A stretch of 64,000 bases of DNA from CAWJPY01 sp963844865 (GTDB lineage Bacteria; Acidobacteriota; Thermoanaerobaculia; Thermoanaerobaculales; Sulfomarinibacteraceae): contig CAWJPY010000012.1 of NCBI GenBank assembly GCA_963844865.1, positions 124,001 to 188,000 on the forward strand, written 5' to 3'. Below are positions 26,771 to 38,170 of the stretch, piece after piece. A program made the translations under genes and the position numbers. Below the pieces are notes generated by a model. The model did not search any database. It was not told the DNA's origin and saw nothing but the letters and a program-made list of their open reading frames with translations. The stretch's first letter is position 1. Every line of letters begins with the position of its first letter.

Positions 26771-26794
26771 CGGGAGGCGATGCACCGCCTCCCG
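26771..26794. terminator. Bidirectional hairpin between the DsrK-like gene and zwf
   Basis: CGGGAGGCG (26771-26779) pairs exactly with CGCCTCCCG (26786-26794) over a 6-base loop, placed between two converging stop codons. It is likely to serve as a terminator in both directions. Confidence 0.65.
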
Positions 26795-26806
26795 AGCTCT
26801 CCCCCG

Positions 26807-28333
26807 TCAGTCGCTGTCGTCGGGCGCGCCGGAGAAGACCGGAGAGAGCCAGCTCCGACCATCGCGGACGAGGAGGGCCTCGGCGGTCTCGGGGCCCCAG
26901 CTCCCTGCGGGGTGATCGGGGAAGTCGGCGGCCGGGACGTCGTCCCATACCTCCAGGATGGGGGTGATGACCGCCCACGCCGCCTCCACCTGGTCGGCGC
27001 GCATGAACAGGGTGGGATCGCCCAGCATCACGTCCAACAGCAGGGTCTCGTAGGCCTCCGGCGAGGTGGACTGGAAGGTGTCCTGGTAGCGGAAGCGCAT
27101 GTCCACAGGGCCGAGGATCATGCGTGTCCCGGGCTGCTTGGCCTGGATGCGCAGGACGATGCCTTCCTCGGGCTGGATGTGGATGGCCAGGCGGTTGGGC
27201 TGCCAGTTCTCCACCGCGGTGGAGGGGAAGGGCTGGTGAGGCACCGGCTGGAACAGGATGGAGACCTCTGACACCTTGGTGGGCAGCCGCTTGCCGGTGC
27301 GCAGGTAGAACGGGACGCCCTGCCAGCGCCAGTTGTCGATGAGGAGCCGCAGGGCGGCGAAGGTCTCGGTGTTGGAGGCGGGGTTGACGCCATCCTCGTG
27401 ACGGTACCCCTTGACCTTGCGGCCGTCGATCGACCCTGCACCGTACTGACCGCGGACGGCGATGTGGGGCACCTCCTCCGGCGTGATGGCTCGCACCGCC
27501 TGCAGCACCTCCACCTTCTTGCTCCGGATCTCGTCGGCGTCGAAGGACACCGGAGACTCCATGGCGATCAGGCACAGGAGCTGCAGGAGGTGGTTCTGGA
27601 CCATGTCCCGCAGGGCGCCGGCGTGATCGTAGTAGTCGGCCCGGTGGCCGACTCCCACCGACTCGGCCACCGTGATCTGCACGTGGTCGATGTAGCGACG
27701 GTCCCAGATCGGCTCGAAGAGGGCGTTGGCGAAGCGGAAGGCGAGTATGTTCTGGACCGTCTCCTTGCCCAGGTAGTGGTCGATCCGATAGACCTGCTCC
27801 TCGGCGAAGGCGTCGGTCAGTATCCGGTTCAGGGACCGGGCGGTGTCCAGGTCGCGGCCGAAGGGCTTCTCCACCACCAGCCGGTCGCGGTCGGCATCCT
27901 GGCAGAGCCCCGCTCCGCTCAGCGTCTGGACGATGGTCTCGACCAGGGTGGGCGGCGTGGCCAGGTAGAACACCCGGTCGGCGGGCTCGCTCCACTCCTT
28001 CTCGAGCTTGCTCAGCCGCTTGCCGAGAGCGGTCCCGGTCTTGGAGTCGGCGAAGTCCCCCTTCAGGTAGGTGATCCTGTCGGCGAAGCGGCTCCAGATC
28101 TTCGCGTCGGTCTTGCCGCGCCGCGAGAACTGGTCGACGCCCCCGTGCAGGTGGCGGCGCAGCTCCTCGTCGTCCATCTCCTTGGCGTCGACGACGATCA
28201 CCGCCATGTTCTCCGGGAGCTGGCCGTCCAGGTGCAGGTTGTAGAGGGCGGGCACCAGCTTCCGCCAGCTCAGGTCCCCGGCGCCGCCGAAGATGATGAA
28301 CGCGGTGGGCTCGGTGGCCTTGGTGAGCTTCAT
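26807..28333 (-). CDS. zwf: Glucose-6-phosphate dehydrogenase
   Basis: A 508-residue enzyme oxidising glucose 6-phosphate to 6-phosphogluconolactone with NAD(P)+, the entry to the oxidative pentose-phosphate route. The nucleotide-binding turn GGAGDLSWRKL near the start and the active-site signature RIDHYLGKETVQN are intact, as is VVEKPFGRD. Length is normal for the family. It ends in a convergent pair with the DsrK-like gene, and its start is 15 bases from the end of gnd, so the two form an operon with gnd first. Coenzyme preference cannot be read safely. Confidence 0.95.
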   Translation of the reverse strand: MKLTKATEPTAFIIFGGAGDLSWRKLVPALYNLHLDGQLPENMAVIVVDAKEMDDEELRRHLHGGVDQFSRRGKTDAKIWSRFADRITYLKGDFADSKTGTALGKRLSKLEKEWSEPADRVFYLATPPTLVETIVQTLSGAGLCQDADRDRLVVEKPFGRDLDTARSLNRILTDAFAEEQVYRIDHYLGKETVQNILAFRFANALFEPIWDRRYIDHVQITVAESVGVGHRADYYDHAGALRDMVQNHLLQLLCLIAMESPVSFDADEIRSKKVEVLQAVRAITPEEVPHIAVRGQYGAGSIDGRKVKGYRHEDGVNPASNTETFAALRLLIDNWRWQGVPFYLRTGKRLPTKVSEVSILFQPVPHQPFPSTAVENWQPNRLAIHIQPEEGIVLRIQAKQPGTRMILGPVDMRFRYQDTFQSTSPEAYETLLLDVMLGDPTLFMRADQVEAAWAVITPILEVWDDVPAADFPDHPAGSWGPETAEALLVRDGRSWLSPVFSGAPDDSD

Positions 28334-28348
28334 GGGAGCCTCGCCTCC

Positions 28349-29763
28349 TCAGTCCCGCCGCCACTGGGTGTGGAAGGTGCCCTCGGCGTCCACCCGCTCA
28401 TAGGTGTGGGAGCCGAAGTAGTCGCGCTGGGCCTGGATGAGGTTGGCCGGCAGGCGCGCGCTGCGCAGCGCGTCGAGATAGCCGAGGGCGTTCATGAGGC
28501 CGGGAGCCGGGATGCCCATGGAGGCGGCCGCGGCCGCCACCGCGCGGAGGTCGTCCTGCCGGTCCATCACCGTTGCGGCCAGGTCGTCGTCGAGGAGCAG
28601 GTTGGGCAGGTCCGGTCGCCGCGCATAGGCGGAGCGGATGGGGCGCAGCAGCGCCGCCCGGATGATGCAGCCGCCGCGCCAGATGCGGGCCACGGCCTCG
28701 AGATCGAGGCTGTACTCGCGCTTTTTGGACGCGACGGACAGCAGGGCCATGCCCTGGGCGAAGGTGACGACGAAGGCGGCAAGGAGCGCACCCTCGAGTC
28801 GTTGCACCAGCTCCTCGCTGTCCCCGTCGTAGCTGGGCTTCGGCGCACCGAGGTGGGCCGCGACCTGGCGGCGCAGCTCGTCCCGGGCCGAGAGATCGCG
28901 CATGATGACCGCGATGTCGATGTTGGGCGCGGGGACCTGGAGGTCCAGGGCGCTCGCCGACGTCCACATCCCGGTGCCCTTCTGGCGGGCCGCGTCCAGG
29001 ATGACGTCGATCAGGTCCCCATCCGTCTTGTCGTCCTTCTGGGCGAAGATGTCGGCGGTGATCTCCATGAGGAAGCCGTTGAGGTCACCCTCCGACCACT
29101 TCTTGTAGATGAGGTGGAGGCGGCGGTTGTCCAGGCCGAGGCCGCGCCGCATGAGGTCATAGCTCTCGGCGATGAGCTCCATGAGGCCGTACTCGATGCC
29201 GTTGTGGACCATCTTCACGTAGTGGCCGGCGGACCCGGTCCGAGCCAGGTCACGCAGGGCTCCCCGTCCACCTTGGCGGCTGCGGCCTGGAGGATCTCGC
29301 GGACCTGCTCGTACCCCTCCCTGGGACCGCCGGGCATCATGCTCGGGCCGCGTCGGGCGCCCGCCTCGCCGCCGGAGACGCCCATGCCCAGGTAGTGGAT
29401 GCCCTTGCCCGCGAAGCGTTCGCTGCGGCGGTCGGTGTCCGGGAAGTGGGAGTTGCCACCGTCGATGATCACGTCACCCCGCTCCAGGTGGGGCTCGAGC
29501 TCGTCCAGAACCGAGTCCACCGGCTTGCCGGCCGGCACCAGCAGCATCACGGCCCGAGGCGTGGCGAGGTGGTCCATGAACGAGCCCAGGTCGCGGGCGC
29601 TGAGCACTCTGTCGCTGTCCCCCTCCCTGTCGAGCGCGTCGACCTTGTCCAGGTCCTTGTCGAATCCGGTCACGGTGAATCCGTGGTCGGCGATGTTGAG
29701 CATCAGGTTGCGGCCCATCACGCCAAGCCCGATCATCCCGATGTCCGCTCTCCGCTCCGCCAT
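28349..29763 (-). CDS. gnd: 6-phosphogluconate dehydrogenase (decarboxylating), one frameshift
   Basis: Converts 6-phosphogluconate to ribulose 5-phosphate and CO2, the step following Zwf and the lactonase. The N-terminal Rossmann motif GLGVMGRNL, GGNSHFPDTDRR, the signature GVSGGEAGARRGPS and KMVHNGIEYG are all present. The protein would be about 471 residues, the long form, ending with the family-typical FHTQW. One base is missing at about 29237, after LGPG. The expected SAGHYVKM is read only in the next frame. Since everything else is conserved, an assembly error or a very recent mutation is likely. The ATG at 29763 opens the zwf operon. Confidence 0.88.
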
Positions 29764-30261
29764 GTCGTGTTCTCCCTTCCCTGTGTCACCTCGGACTGTG
29801 TGGGGCAGCTCTGTTCGTCGGCCGTGAGGACGCCGTTCCGCCGGTGGAGGCGAGCGCTCCTGCCGGTGGCGCGGTGACGGCACGCACCGAGCGCAGCCTC
29901 TCTTTGCTCCAGCATGTACGACGGTCGAGCACCGCGGTGCATTCCCTGCGGCAACGCGGCCGTCACGGCCCGTATCTTGGCAGAGACCGGGGCCGTGGAG
30001 GATCCCTGGGTGGTTCCCCCTCGACCGATTCCGGGGCTCCCCCGGCACCGGGTGGTCTCGTTGTCATCCGGATGAGTCCATCGGATGCGGTCGCCGCCAG
30101 GCTGATCCGTCGTCCCACACGGTCGTGCTCCAGCTCCCGATGCCGAATGGGGGGGTGACCTCCCGGCAGGACGGGCGTTGGGGGAGTCTCCGAGGGCGGT
30201 CGTCTCGGGAATGGGCGCCACGAGGCCGGTGCTCTCTCGATCAGGATCGCCGGGAGGTGCA
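29764..30261. other. Divergent intergenic region, gnd / FabF-like
   Basis: 498 bases between divergent genes. No coding pattern or repeat of the window's families is seen. Promoters for both genes must lie here, but none stands out. Only the GGGAGGT ribosome site at about 30253-30259 is clear. Confidence 0.5.
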
Positions 30262-31509
30262 GTGGAGCGGGCACGCGTCGTAGTGACCGGACTCGGAGTC
30301 GTCTCCCCCGTCGGGCTCGACGTGGAGAGCACCTGGTCGGGCCTTGTCGCGGGTCGCGCCGGGGTCGGTCCCATCACCCAGTTCGACGCCTCCGAGCTCG
30401 ACGTGCGGATCGCCGGCGAGGTTCGGGGGTTCGACCCCACGCGCTTCATGGAGCCCAAGGAAGCCCGCCGCACCGATCGCTTCACCCAGTTCGCCCTGGC
30501 CGCGACCGCCGAGGCCCTGACGATGGCCGACCTCGTCGTCGACGAGGCCTCCTCCCACGAGGTCGGCGTGATCGTCGGCGCCGCGGTGGGCGGAGTGTGG
30601 ACGTACAACCGGGAGGTGGAGGTCCTCGCCCGACGCGGAGCGCGGGCGGTCAGCCCCTTCCTGATCCCATCCATCTCGGTGGACGCACCGGGGGTGCAGA
30701 TCGCGCTCCGTTACGGCTGCCGCGGTCCCAACCACTCGGTCTCGTCCGCCTGCTCGAGCGGGGCGGACGCCATCGGCACGGCCGCGGATACCATTCGCCG
30801 TGGCGACGCCCGGGCCATGCTGGCCGGCGGCTCTGAAGCGGCCATCACGCCCATTGCCCTGGCGGCGTTCTCCAGGATGCGGGCCCTGTCCAGGCGCAAC
30901 GACGAGCCGGAGCGTGCGTGCCGGCCCTTCGACGCCGACCGCGACGGGTTCGTCATGGCCGAGGGCGCGGCCATCATGGTGCTCGAGGATCTTTCCTGGG
31001 CCCAGGCGCGGGGGGCGCAGCCGCTGGTGGAGCTGGCCGGCTACGGGGCGACCGCGGACGCCGCCCACCTCACCAGCCCCGACGAGAGCGGTGAGAGCGC
31101 CGCCCGGTGCATCCGACGTGCTCTTGAGCGTGCGGGTGTGGCCCCCGAAGAGGTGTCCTACGTCAACGCCCACGGGACCGGCACGCCCACCGGCGATCCC
31201 ATCGAGGCGCGGGCGATCCGGCTCGCCCTCGGAGGGCATGCGGACCGGGTCCCGGTCAGCGCCAGCAAGTCCATGACCGGCCACCTCCTGGGCGCTTCTG
31301 GGGCCATCGAGGCGCTGATCGCGGCGCAGGCCGTGCGCGCGGGCGTCATCCCTCCCACGATCAACCTGGACCACCCCGACCCGAGCTGCGACCTCAACCT
31401 GGTGTCCGGCAGGAGCCGCGAGGCGCCGGTCGACGTCGCCATCAGCACCTCTTTCGGCTTCGGCGGCCACAACTCCTGCCTGGTCGTACGCAAGGTTCAC
31501 TCTCACTGA
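30262..31509 (+). CDS. Beta-ketoacyl-ACP synthase II-like (FabF family)
   Basis: A 415-residue thiolase-fold condensing enzyme that extends acyl-ACP with malonyl-ACP. The catalytic triad is intact: Cys164 in SSACSSGADA, His304 in NAHGTGTPTGD and His341 in KSMTGHLLGASGA, with Lys336. The GTG start follows GGGAGGT. No acyl-carrier-protein, FabG or FabD gene is adjacent, so this could be a second FabF used for a special lipid or secondary product and not the housekeeping copy. Residue pattern and length fit FabF better than FabB. Confidence 0.88.
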   Translation: MERARVVVTGLGVVSPVGLDVESTWSGLVAGRAGVGPITQFDASELDVRIAGEVRGFDPTRFMEPKEARRTDRFTQFALAATAEALTMADLVVDEASSHEVGVIVGAAVGGVWTYNREVEVLARRGARAVSPFLIPSISVDAPGVQIALRYGCRGPNHSVSSACSSGADAIGTAADTIRRGDARAMLAGGSEAAITPIALAAFSRMRALSRRNDEPERACRPFDADRDGFVMAEGAAIMVLEDLSWAQARGAQPLVELAGYGATADAAHLTSPDESGESAARCIRRALERAGVAPEEVSYVNAHGTGTPTGDPIEARAIRLALGGHADRVPVSASKSMTGHLLGASGAIEALIAAQAVRAGVIPPTINLDHPDPSCDLNLVSGRSREAPVDVAISTSFGFGGHNSCLVVRKVHSH

Positions 31510-31720
31510 CCCAGGTCCGCGCCCCCGTCCAAGTTCCGATCCACGTCGTCCGACCGCAGCGGCAGCGGCAGCGACCACGATCAGCGGCGGTGATCAGCGA
31601 CGGCCTCGGCGGACGGGAAACCGCGGCCAGCGTCCAGTGATCAGCATCCCCTCACGTCTCTGGATATTATGCTGACCATGCCGCCGCCCACGGATGATCC
31701 GGCGTCTCCGCGCAGAGCCC
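31510..31720. repeat. Convergent intergenic region with dispersed repeat modules
   Basis: Between FabF and the ferritin-like gene. It starts with GTCCGCGCCCCCG near 31516 and continues with several GATCAGCG-type words (31570-31645), as in the other convergent gaps at 2987-3402 and 35701-35850. Confidence 0.55.
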
Positions 31721-32242
31721 CTACTGGGCGGTGGGGTCGTCCACGAACCCTTCGGGGTCGACCTTCCTCTCGGCGGGCACGCGGGCCATGAAGCCGAGGA
31801 TCATCTCCTGGTGCTGGACCTCCTGAGCACGGAGATCCTCGAAGAGCTCCCGGACATCGCCCTCCTCCACCTTGCCGAGCGCGCTGTCGTAGAACCGGTA
31901 GGCCTTGCGCTCCGCCTCCAGGGCTACCTCGAGGGCATGTCGCGGTGACATGAAGGCCCGCACCTCCTCGTACTCGGGAGCTTCCACCTCGATGACGAGG
32001 CTGGAGTCCGCCGTGACCTCCTCGTCGTTGAACAGGGCCTTGCGACGCCGGCCCAACCGCACGGCGTGGTTGTGCTCGATGGCGGCCAGCTTGTGGAAAA
32101 ACTCGGCGGCCTCATCGGTGTGGTGCTTCCTCATCTGGTCGGCGAACTCGCGGTAGCGCTGCTCGGCCTCCTCCTCCACGAAGACGGCCAGGTCGAGCAT
32201 GTCTCGCAGGGAGATGTCGGCGAAGTCGATCTCAGGGCTCAT
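31721..32242 (-). CDS. Ferritin-like/rubrerythrin-type protein
   Basis: A 173-residue four-helix di-iron protein. Helix pairs carry the expected ligands: EEEAEQRYREF and AIEHNH in the first half, ALEAERKAYRFYDSAL and AQEVQHQEMI in the second. It lacks the C-terminal rubredoxin Cys pairs of classical rubrerythrin, so it belongs to the short erythrin-like group linked to peroxide or iron handling. The ATG at 32242 follows GGAGG. It is alone on its strand and divergent from the KaiC-like gene. Confidence 0.8.
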   Translation of the reverse strand: MSPEIDFADISLRDMLDLAVFVEEEAEQRYREFADQMRKHHTDEAAEFFHKLAAIEHNHAVRLGRRRKALFNDEEVTADSSLVIEVEAPEYEEVRAFMSPRHALEVALEAERKAYRFYDSALGKVEEGDVRELFEDLRAQEVQHQEMILGFMARVPAERKVDPEGFVDDPTAQ

Positions 32243-32588
32243 GGGTGGCCTCCAGTCGTGGAGAAGGCTGCCCTCTGAGAGCCCGCTTGTCAAGAAGTGC
32301 ATCCCTCCGCGAGGCGTGCCGGCCTCCGGGGAAGAACCACCTTGCCGTCTCGTCCATGCACCGGACGCGACCTCCCTGCAGGGCTGAACCGGGCAAGGCA
32401 TGGAGGGCGAGTCGATGGGGTCATGGTGGTTCCACCGGGTGTGGAATGGGGGATGTTCCGATGCCGTTGACATGCCTCGGGCACGCCAAAATAATCAGGA
32501 GTCGTGCGAGCTCTGCTCCACGGGAAGCGGCGACCAGGTCTCAGCAGAGTGCGCTGTGTGTGGGGTTCAGGCGGGAGGGGGCCGAGGC

Positions 32589-34118
32589 GTGAGCGTGACA
32601 CCGACAGCTCCGGCCGAGGAGCGCATGGGCACCGGGGTGCCCGGCTTGGATCACATCCTGCACGGCGGCCTGCCTGCGGGCAACGCGTACCTGGTGCACG
32701 GCGGACCCGGGACCGGCAAGACCACCCTGGGCCTGCACTTCCTGCGCGAGGGGGTGCGGCTGGGGGAACGAGCGCTGTACGTGACCCTCCTGCAGACGCC
32801 CGAGGAGCTGCGCTCGGCGGTCGCCTCCCACGGCTGGACGCTGGAGGGGATCGAGCTCTTCGAGTTCCCGACCCGGGTGAGGAAGGCGGCGGTGGAGGAG
32901 CAGACCCTGTTCACCGCCGAGGAGATCGAGCTCGGTGAGGCCGTGGACGCCATCCTCGAGGCCGTTGAGAGGCTGCGTCCGCAGCGTCTGGTGGTGGACT
33001 CGGTGGGGGAGCTTTCCCTGCTCGTGGAGAGCACGCACCGGTTGCGCCACTACCTGCTCAAGCTCAAGCTGAAGCTGCACGAGGCGGGCTGCACATCGCT
33101 GCTGGTGATGGGCGACGTGGCGGGGGCCGAGTCGTACTCCGTGGAGACCCTGGTGCACGGGGTGATCGCCCTCTCCCAGGAGGCTCCGGCCTACGGCAGC
33201 CCGCGCCGCCGCCTCGCGATCAGCAAGATGCGGGGGCTCGACTTTTCCGGCGGCTATCACGACTTCTGCATCCGCACCGGCGGCATCGACGTCTTCCCGC
33301 GAACCGAGGTCGGGAAGGGCCGCTCCCAGCGGCGCCTGGAGACCGTGGCCAGCGGCAACCGGGAGCTGGACGCACTCCTGGGAGGTGGGCTGGAGGGAGG
33401 CACCTCCTGTCTGTTCACCGGCACCACCGGCGCCGGCAAGAGCACCCTGGCCAGCCTCTACGCCATGTCCGCCGCCGCCCGTGGCCACCGTTCGGTGGTC
33501 TTCTGCTTCGACGAGCGCCGGGAGACGTTCCTGCGCCGGGCCGCCGGTCTCGGCATGACGGCCATGGCCGACCACGTGGAGCGGGGGGTGATCGACCTGC
33601 GCCAGGTCAACGTCGGCGAGCTCTCCCCGGGCCAGTTCGCCCATCAGCTGCGGCAGGCCGTGGACGCCGAGGAGGCAAGAATCGTCGTCATCGACAGCCT
33701 CAGCGGATACGTCCAGTCCATGCCCGGTGGCGGCGAGCTGGTGATCCAGCTCCACGAGCTGCTCAGCTACCTGGCGGCGGCCGGGGCGCTGACCCTCATG
33801 GTGGTCGCCACCCACGGCCTCTTCGGCACCGGCGACCAGGTGATCGACGCCTCCTACCTCTCCGACACGGTGGTGCTGCTGCGCCACTTCGAGGCCATGG
33901 GTCAGACCCGGCGCTGCATCTCGGTCCTCAAGAAGCGCTATGGATTCCACGAGTCGACCATCCGCGAGCTGCGCATGGTCCCCGGCGGCGTCGATCTCGG
34001 GCCACCCCTGGAGCGCTTCTCGGGGCTGCTCACGGGGCTGCCCACCTACCACGGCTCACAGCGTGAGCTGTTCCCCGCGGAGGATGTGGAAGGGGTGCAC
34101 ACCCGTGACGACGCCTGA
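32589..34118 (+). CDS. KaiC-like tandem RecA-fold ATPase
   Basis: A 509-residue cytosolic protein with two KaiC/RadA-type domains. The first has Walker A GGPGTGKTT (39-46), a Glu pair in TPEEL and Walker B RLVVDSVGEL. The second has GAGKST near 280-285 and Walker B IVVIDSLSG. True clock KaiC proteins need KaiB and KaiA, which are absent here, and the phosphorylated Ser-Thr pair cannot be confirmed. Such proteins are common partners of histidine kinases, and its stop lies inside the following kinase gene. The GTG at 32589 follows GGGAGGGGG. A role in signal timing or kinase control is inferred. Confidence 0.82.
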   Translation: MSVTPTAPAEERMGTGVPGLDHILHGGLPAGNAYLVHGGPGTGKTTLGLHFLREGVRLGERALYVTLLQTPEELRSAVASHGWTLEGIELFEFPTRVRKAAVEEQTLFTAEEIELGEAVDAILEAVERLRPQRLVVDSVGELSLLVESTHRLRHYLLKLKLKLHEAGCTSLLVMGDVAGAESYSVETLVHGVIALSQEAPAYGSPRRRLAISKMRGLDFSGGYHDFCIRTGGIDVFPRTEVGKGRSQRRLETVASGNRELDALLGGGLEGGTSCLFTGTTGAGKSTLASLYAMSAAARGHRSVVFCFDERRETFLRRAAGLGMTAMADHVERGVIDLRQVNVGELSPGQFAHQLRQAVDAEEARIVVIDSLSGYVQSMPGGGELVIQLHELLSYLAAAGALTLMVVATHGLFGTGDQVIDASYLSDTVVLLRHFEAMGQTRRCISVLKKRYGFHESTIRELRMVPGGVDLGPPLERFSGLLTGLPTYHGSQRELFPAEDVEGVHTRDDA

Positions 34119-35700
34119 GCCCCTGACGGCTGCCGCGGAGGGTTCGGTGCTGGTGCTCACACCCACCGGAAGGGACGCGGCGGTGGCCTGCGAGCTCCTG
34201 GAGGAGGCGCACGTGCAGGCGGCGCGCTGCGCCAACGTGGCCGAGCTCATAGCGCGGATCGAGGCCGGCGCCGGCCCGGCGGTGATCGCCCAGGAGGCGC
34301 TGGACGAGGCAGGCTGCGAGCGTCTGCGCTCGGCCCTGGAGGCCCAGCCGAGCTGGTCCGATCCACCCCTGGTGCTCTTCGCGGACAACGGCCGCCGCCG
34401 GCCCGGCCTGCGCTCTCTGACCCGACGCCGCAACACCACCGTCCTGAGGCGCCCGGTCCAGATGGCCACCTTTCTGACAGTGGTCCGCGCGGCGGTGGAG
34501 TCCCGCCGCCGCCAGTACGAGGTGCGGGACCTGCTCCTCGAGCTGAGGTCCTCCAACGATCGCCTGCAGCGGCGGGCGAGGCAGCTGCAACGTCTCACCC
34601 TGGAGGTTGCGGAGGCCGAGGAGCGAGAACGGCGGCGGCTCGCCGAGGTGCTGCACGACGATCTGCAACAGGTCCTCGCGGGTGCGAAGTTCCAGCTCGG
34701 GGCCATCGCCGCCCGCGCCGTCCGCGGTGAGGACGTGGGCGACGCCGTCGAGGCGGTGGAGGGGTTGCTTGATGAGGCGGTGGTGATGAGCCGCGGGCTC
34801 TCCCGCCGACTCGGACCATCGGCCTTGCGCGGCGCCGGCCTCATGGCTCTCCTGGAGTGGCAGGCCCGCCAGGTCGGCGAGCTGCACGGGCTGCGGGTCG
34901 AGGTCACGGGTCCCGACGACGAGGAGCTGGACGACGATCGCGTCAACCGGTTCCTGGTGCGCGCCGTGCAGGAGCTCCTCTTCAACGTGGTGAAGCACTC
35001 CAGCTGCGATCTCGCCCAGGTGGAGGTGCGGTGCCTGGGCGGGCGCATCCGGGTGGAAGTCCGGGACCGCGGCCGGGGTTTCGACCCCGCTGAGCTCGAC
35101 GAGGCGGACGCCGGCACCGACGGTCTCGGGATGTTCAGCATCCGCGAGCGCCTGGATCTGTTGGGGGGCGGCATGGAGATCTCGAGCGCTCCGGGGGCGG
35201 GCACCAGCGTGCGCCTCGAGCTGCCCTATGCGGATGAGGCACGGGACAAGGCGGCCGATGCGGAGCGCGAAGACGATGCGCTGTCGCCCCAGACCGCGCC
35301 CAGGGAGGGGGACGATGTGAGGGACGAATCCATGATCCGGGTGCTTCTCGTGGACGACCATCGACTGATGCGACACGGCCTGCGCACCCTGCTCGAGAAT
35401 CATGGTGGCATCGAAGTGGTGGGGGAGGCCGACGATGGCCAGCAGGCCGTGGAGCTGGCGGACGCCCTGGAGCCTGATGTGATCGTGATGGACGCCGCCA
35501 TGCCGGTGATGGACGGCCTGGAAGCGACCCTGAGCATCAAGGCTCGTCATCCGGATGTGCGGATCATCGGGCTGTCCATGTTCGAGGAGGGGGAGATGGC
35601 GCAGCGAATGTTCGACGCCGGCGCCGATGCGTTCCTCAACAAGGCGGGTCCCAGCGAAGCCCTCGTCGCCGCCATTCGCGGCGAGAAGCACCAGGCCTGA
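34105..35700 (+). CDS. Hybrid histidine kinase (HisKA_3) with C-terminal receiver
   Basis: A 531-residue cytosolic sensor. Residues 10-130 look like a degenerate receiver. After a coiled coil comes a NarL-type HisKA_3 domain with the phospho-accepting His184 (LAEVLHDDLQQVL), then an HATPase domain. The last 120 residues form a complete receiver (VLLVDDHRL, VIVMDAAMP). No LuxR DNA-binding domain follows the receiver. The gene overlaps the KaiC-like stop by 14 bases, so the two are co-translated. An ATG preceded by a purine-rich stretch at the receiver boundary (35332) could also yield a free receiver. Confidence 0.82.
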   Translation: MTTPEPLTAAAEGSVLVLTPTGRDAAVACELLEEAHVQAARCANVAELIARIEAGAGPAVIAQEALDEAGCERLRSALEAQPSWSDPPLVLFADNGRRRPGLRSLTRRRNTTVLRRPVQMATFLTVVRAAVESRRRQYEVRDLLLELRSSNDRLQRRARQLQRLTLEVAEAEERERRRLAEVLHDDLQQVLAGAKFQLGAIAARAVRGEDVGDAVEAVEGLLDEAVVMSRGLSRRLGPSALRGAGLMALLEWQARQVGELHGLRVEVTGPDDEELDDDRVNRFLVRAVQELLFNVVKHSSCDLAQVEVRCLGGRIRVEVRDRGRGFDPAELDEADAGTDGLGMFSIRERLDLLGGGMEISSAPGAGTSVRLELPYADEARDKAADAEREDDALSPQTAPREGDDVRDESMIRVLLVDDHRLMRHGLRTLLENHGGIEVVGEADDGQQAVELADALEPDVIVMDAAMPVMDGLEATLSIKARHPDVRIIGLSMFEEGEMAQRMFDAGADAFLNKAGPSEALVAAIRGEKHQA

Positions 35701-36067
35701 CGCGCACCGGGGCGGCGGTCAGCTGACCCCCGGCCCCGCGTCCGTGCCCGCGTCCATCTCCGATGCAACGTCCGCAGCAGCGATCGGCGGCAGCGACGGC
35801 GTCGGTGATCAGCGACCGCGGCAGGGTCAGCGATCAGTGACAGCGATCCGCGCTCCCGGCGCGTGTCTCGAGAGGCGGTGCCAGGCACCGTTCGGGAAGC
35901 GGCGCACCACCGTCTTTGAGCGCACGACCCGGTGCCAGGCACCGGCCCGCGAGTTGGACACGCGAGAGGCACTCGCTTCGGCGGCACCAGAGAGGGTGCC
36001 AGGCACCGTCACGATCGAGCCGAGAAGGGTAGGGGCCGCATCTTCAACGGTGCCTGGCTCCCACTCC
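35701..36067. repeat. Convergent intergenic region with two repeat families
   Basis: 35731-35850 holds the GC-rich GCGTCCGTGCCCGCGTCC block and several CAGCGATCAG-type words. 35876-36061 holds four copies of the GGTGCCAGGCACC palindrome at 35876, 35931, 35995 and 36049 (the last imperfect), spaced 54-64 bases apart. No gene is visible. The palindromes resemble REP elements. Confidence 0.75.
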
Positions 36068-38022
<1,955 letters not shown>

Positions 38023-38170
38023 GTTCGACCTCCTGATCGGCTCGTCCCCCCATCCTAACGCGGCGTGTCGGCGCCCCTCGCGACCAACGCCGCCGACGGC
38101 TCCGGGGGACAGGAGCCGCCCCTGGGATGGAGACGAAATGGCGATGTCAAGGCAGGCGTTGGAGAGGGGG

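Noticed and set aside
25398..28364. A 988-codon open frame on the minus strand
   Set aside because: It lies antisense to the DsrK-like gene and in the wrong frame of zwf; composition (Arg, His, Gly, Pro) is that of a GC-rich shadow.
32589..34118. A circadian clock locus
   Set aside because: No KaiA or KaiB, and the diagnostic phosphorylation sites cannot be confirmed; KaiC-like ATPases are common outside clocks.
35876..36061. CRISPR-like array of palindromes
   Set aside because: Repeats are only 13 bases, with four copies and uneven spacing; a REP-type array fits better.
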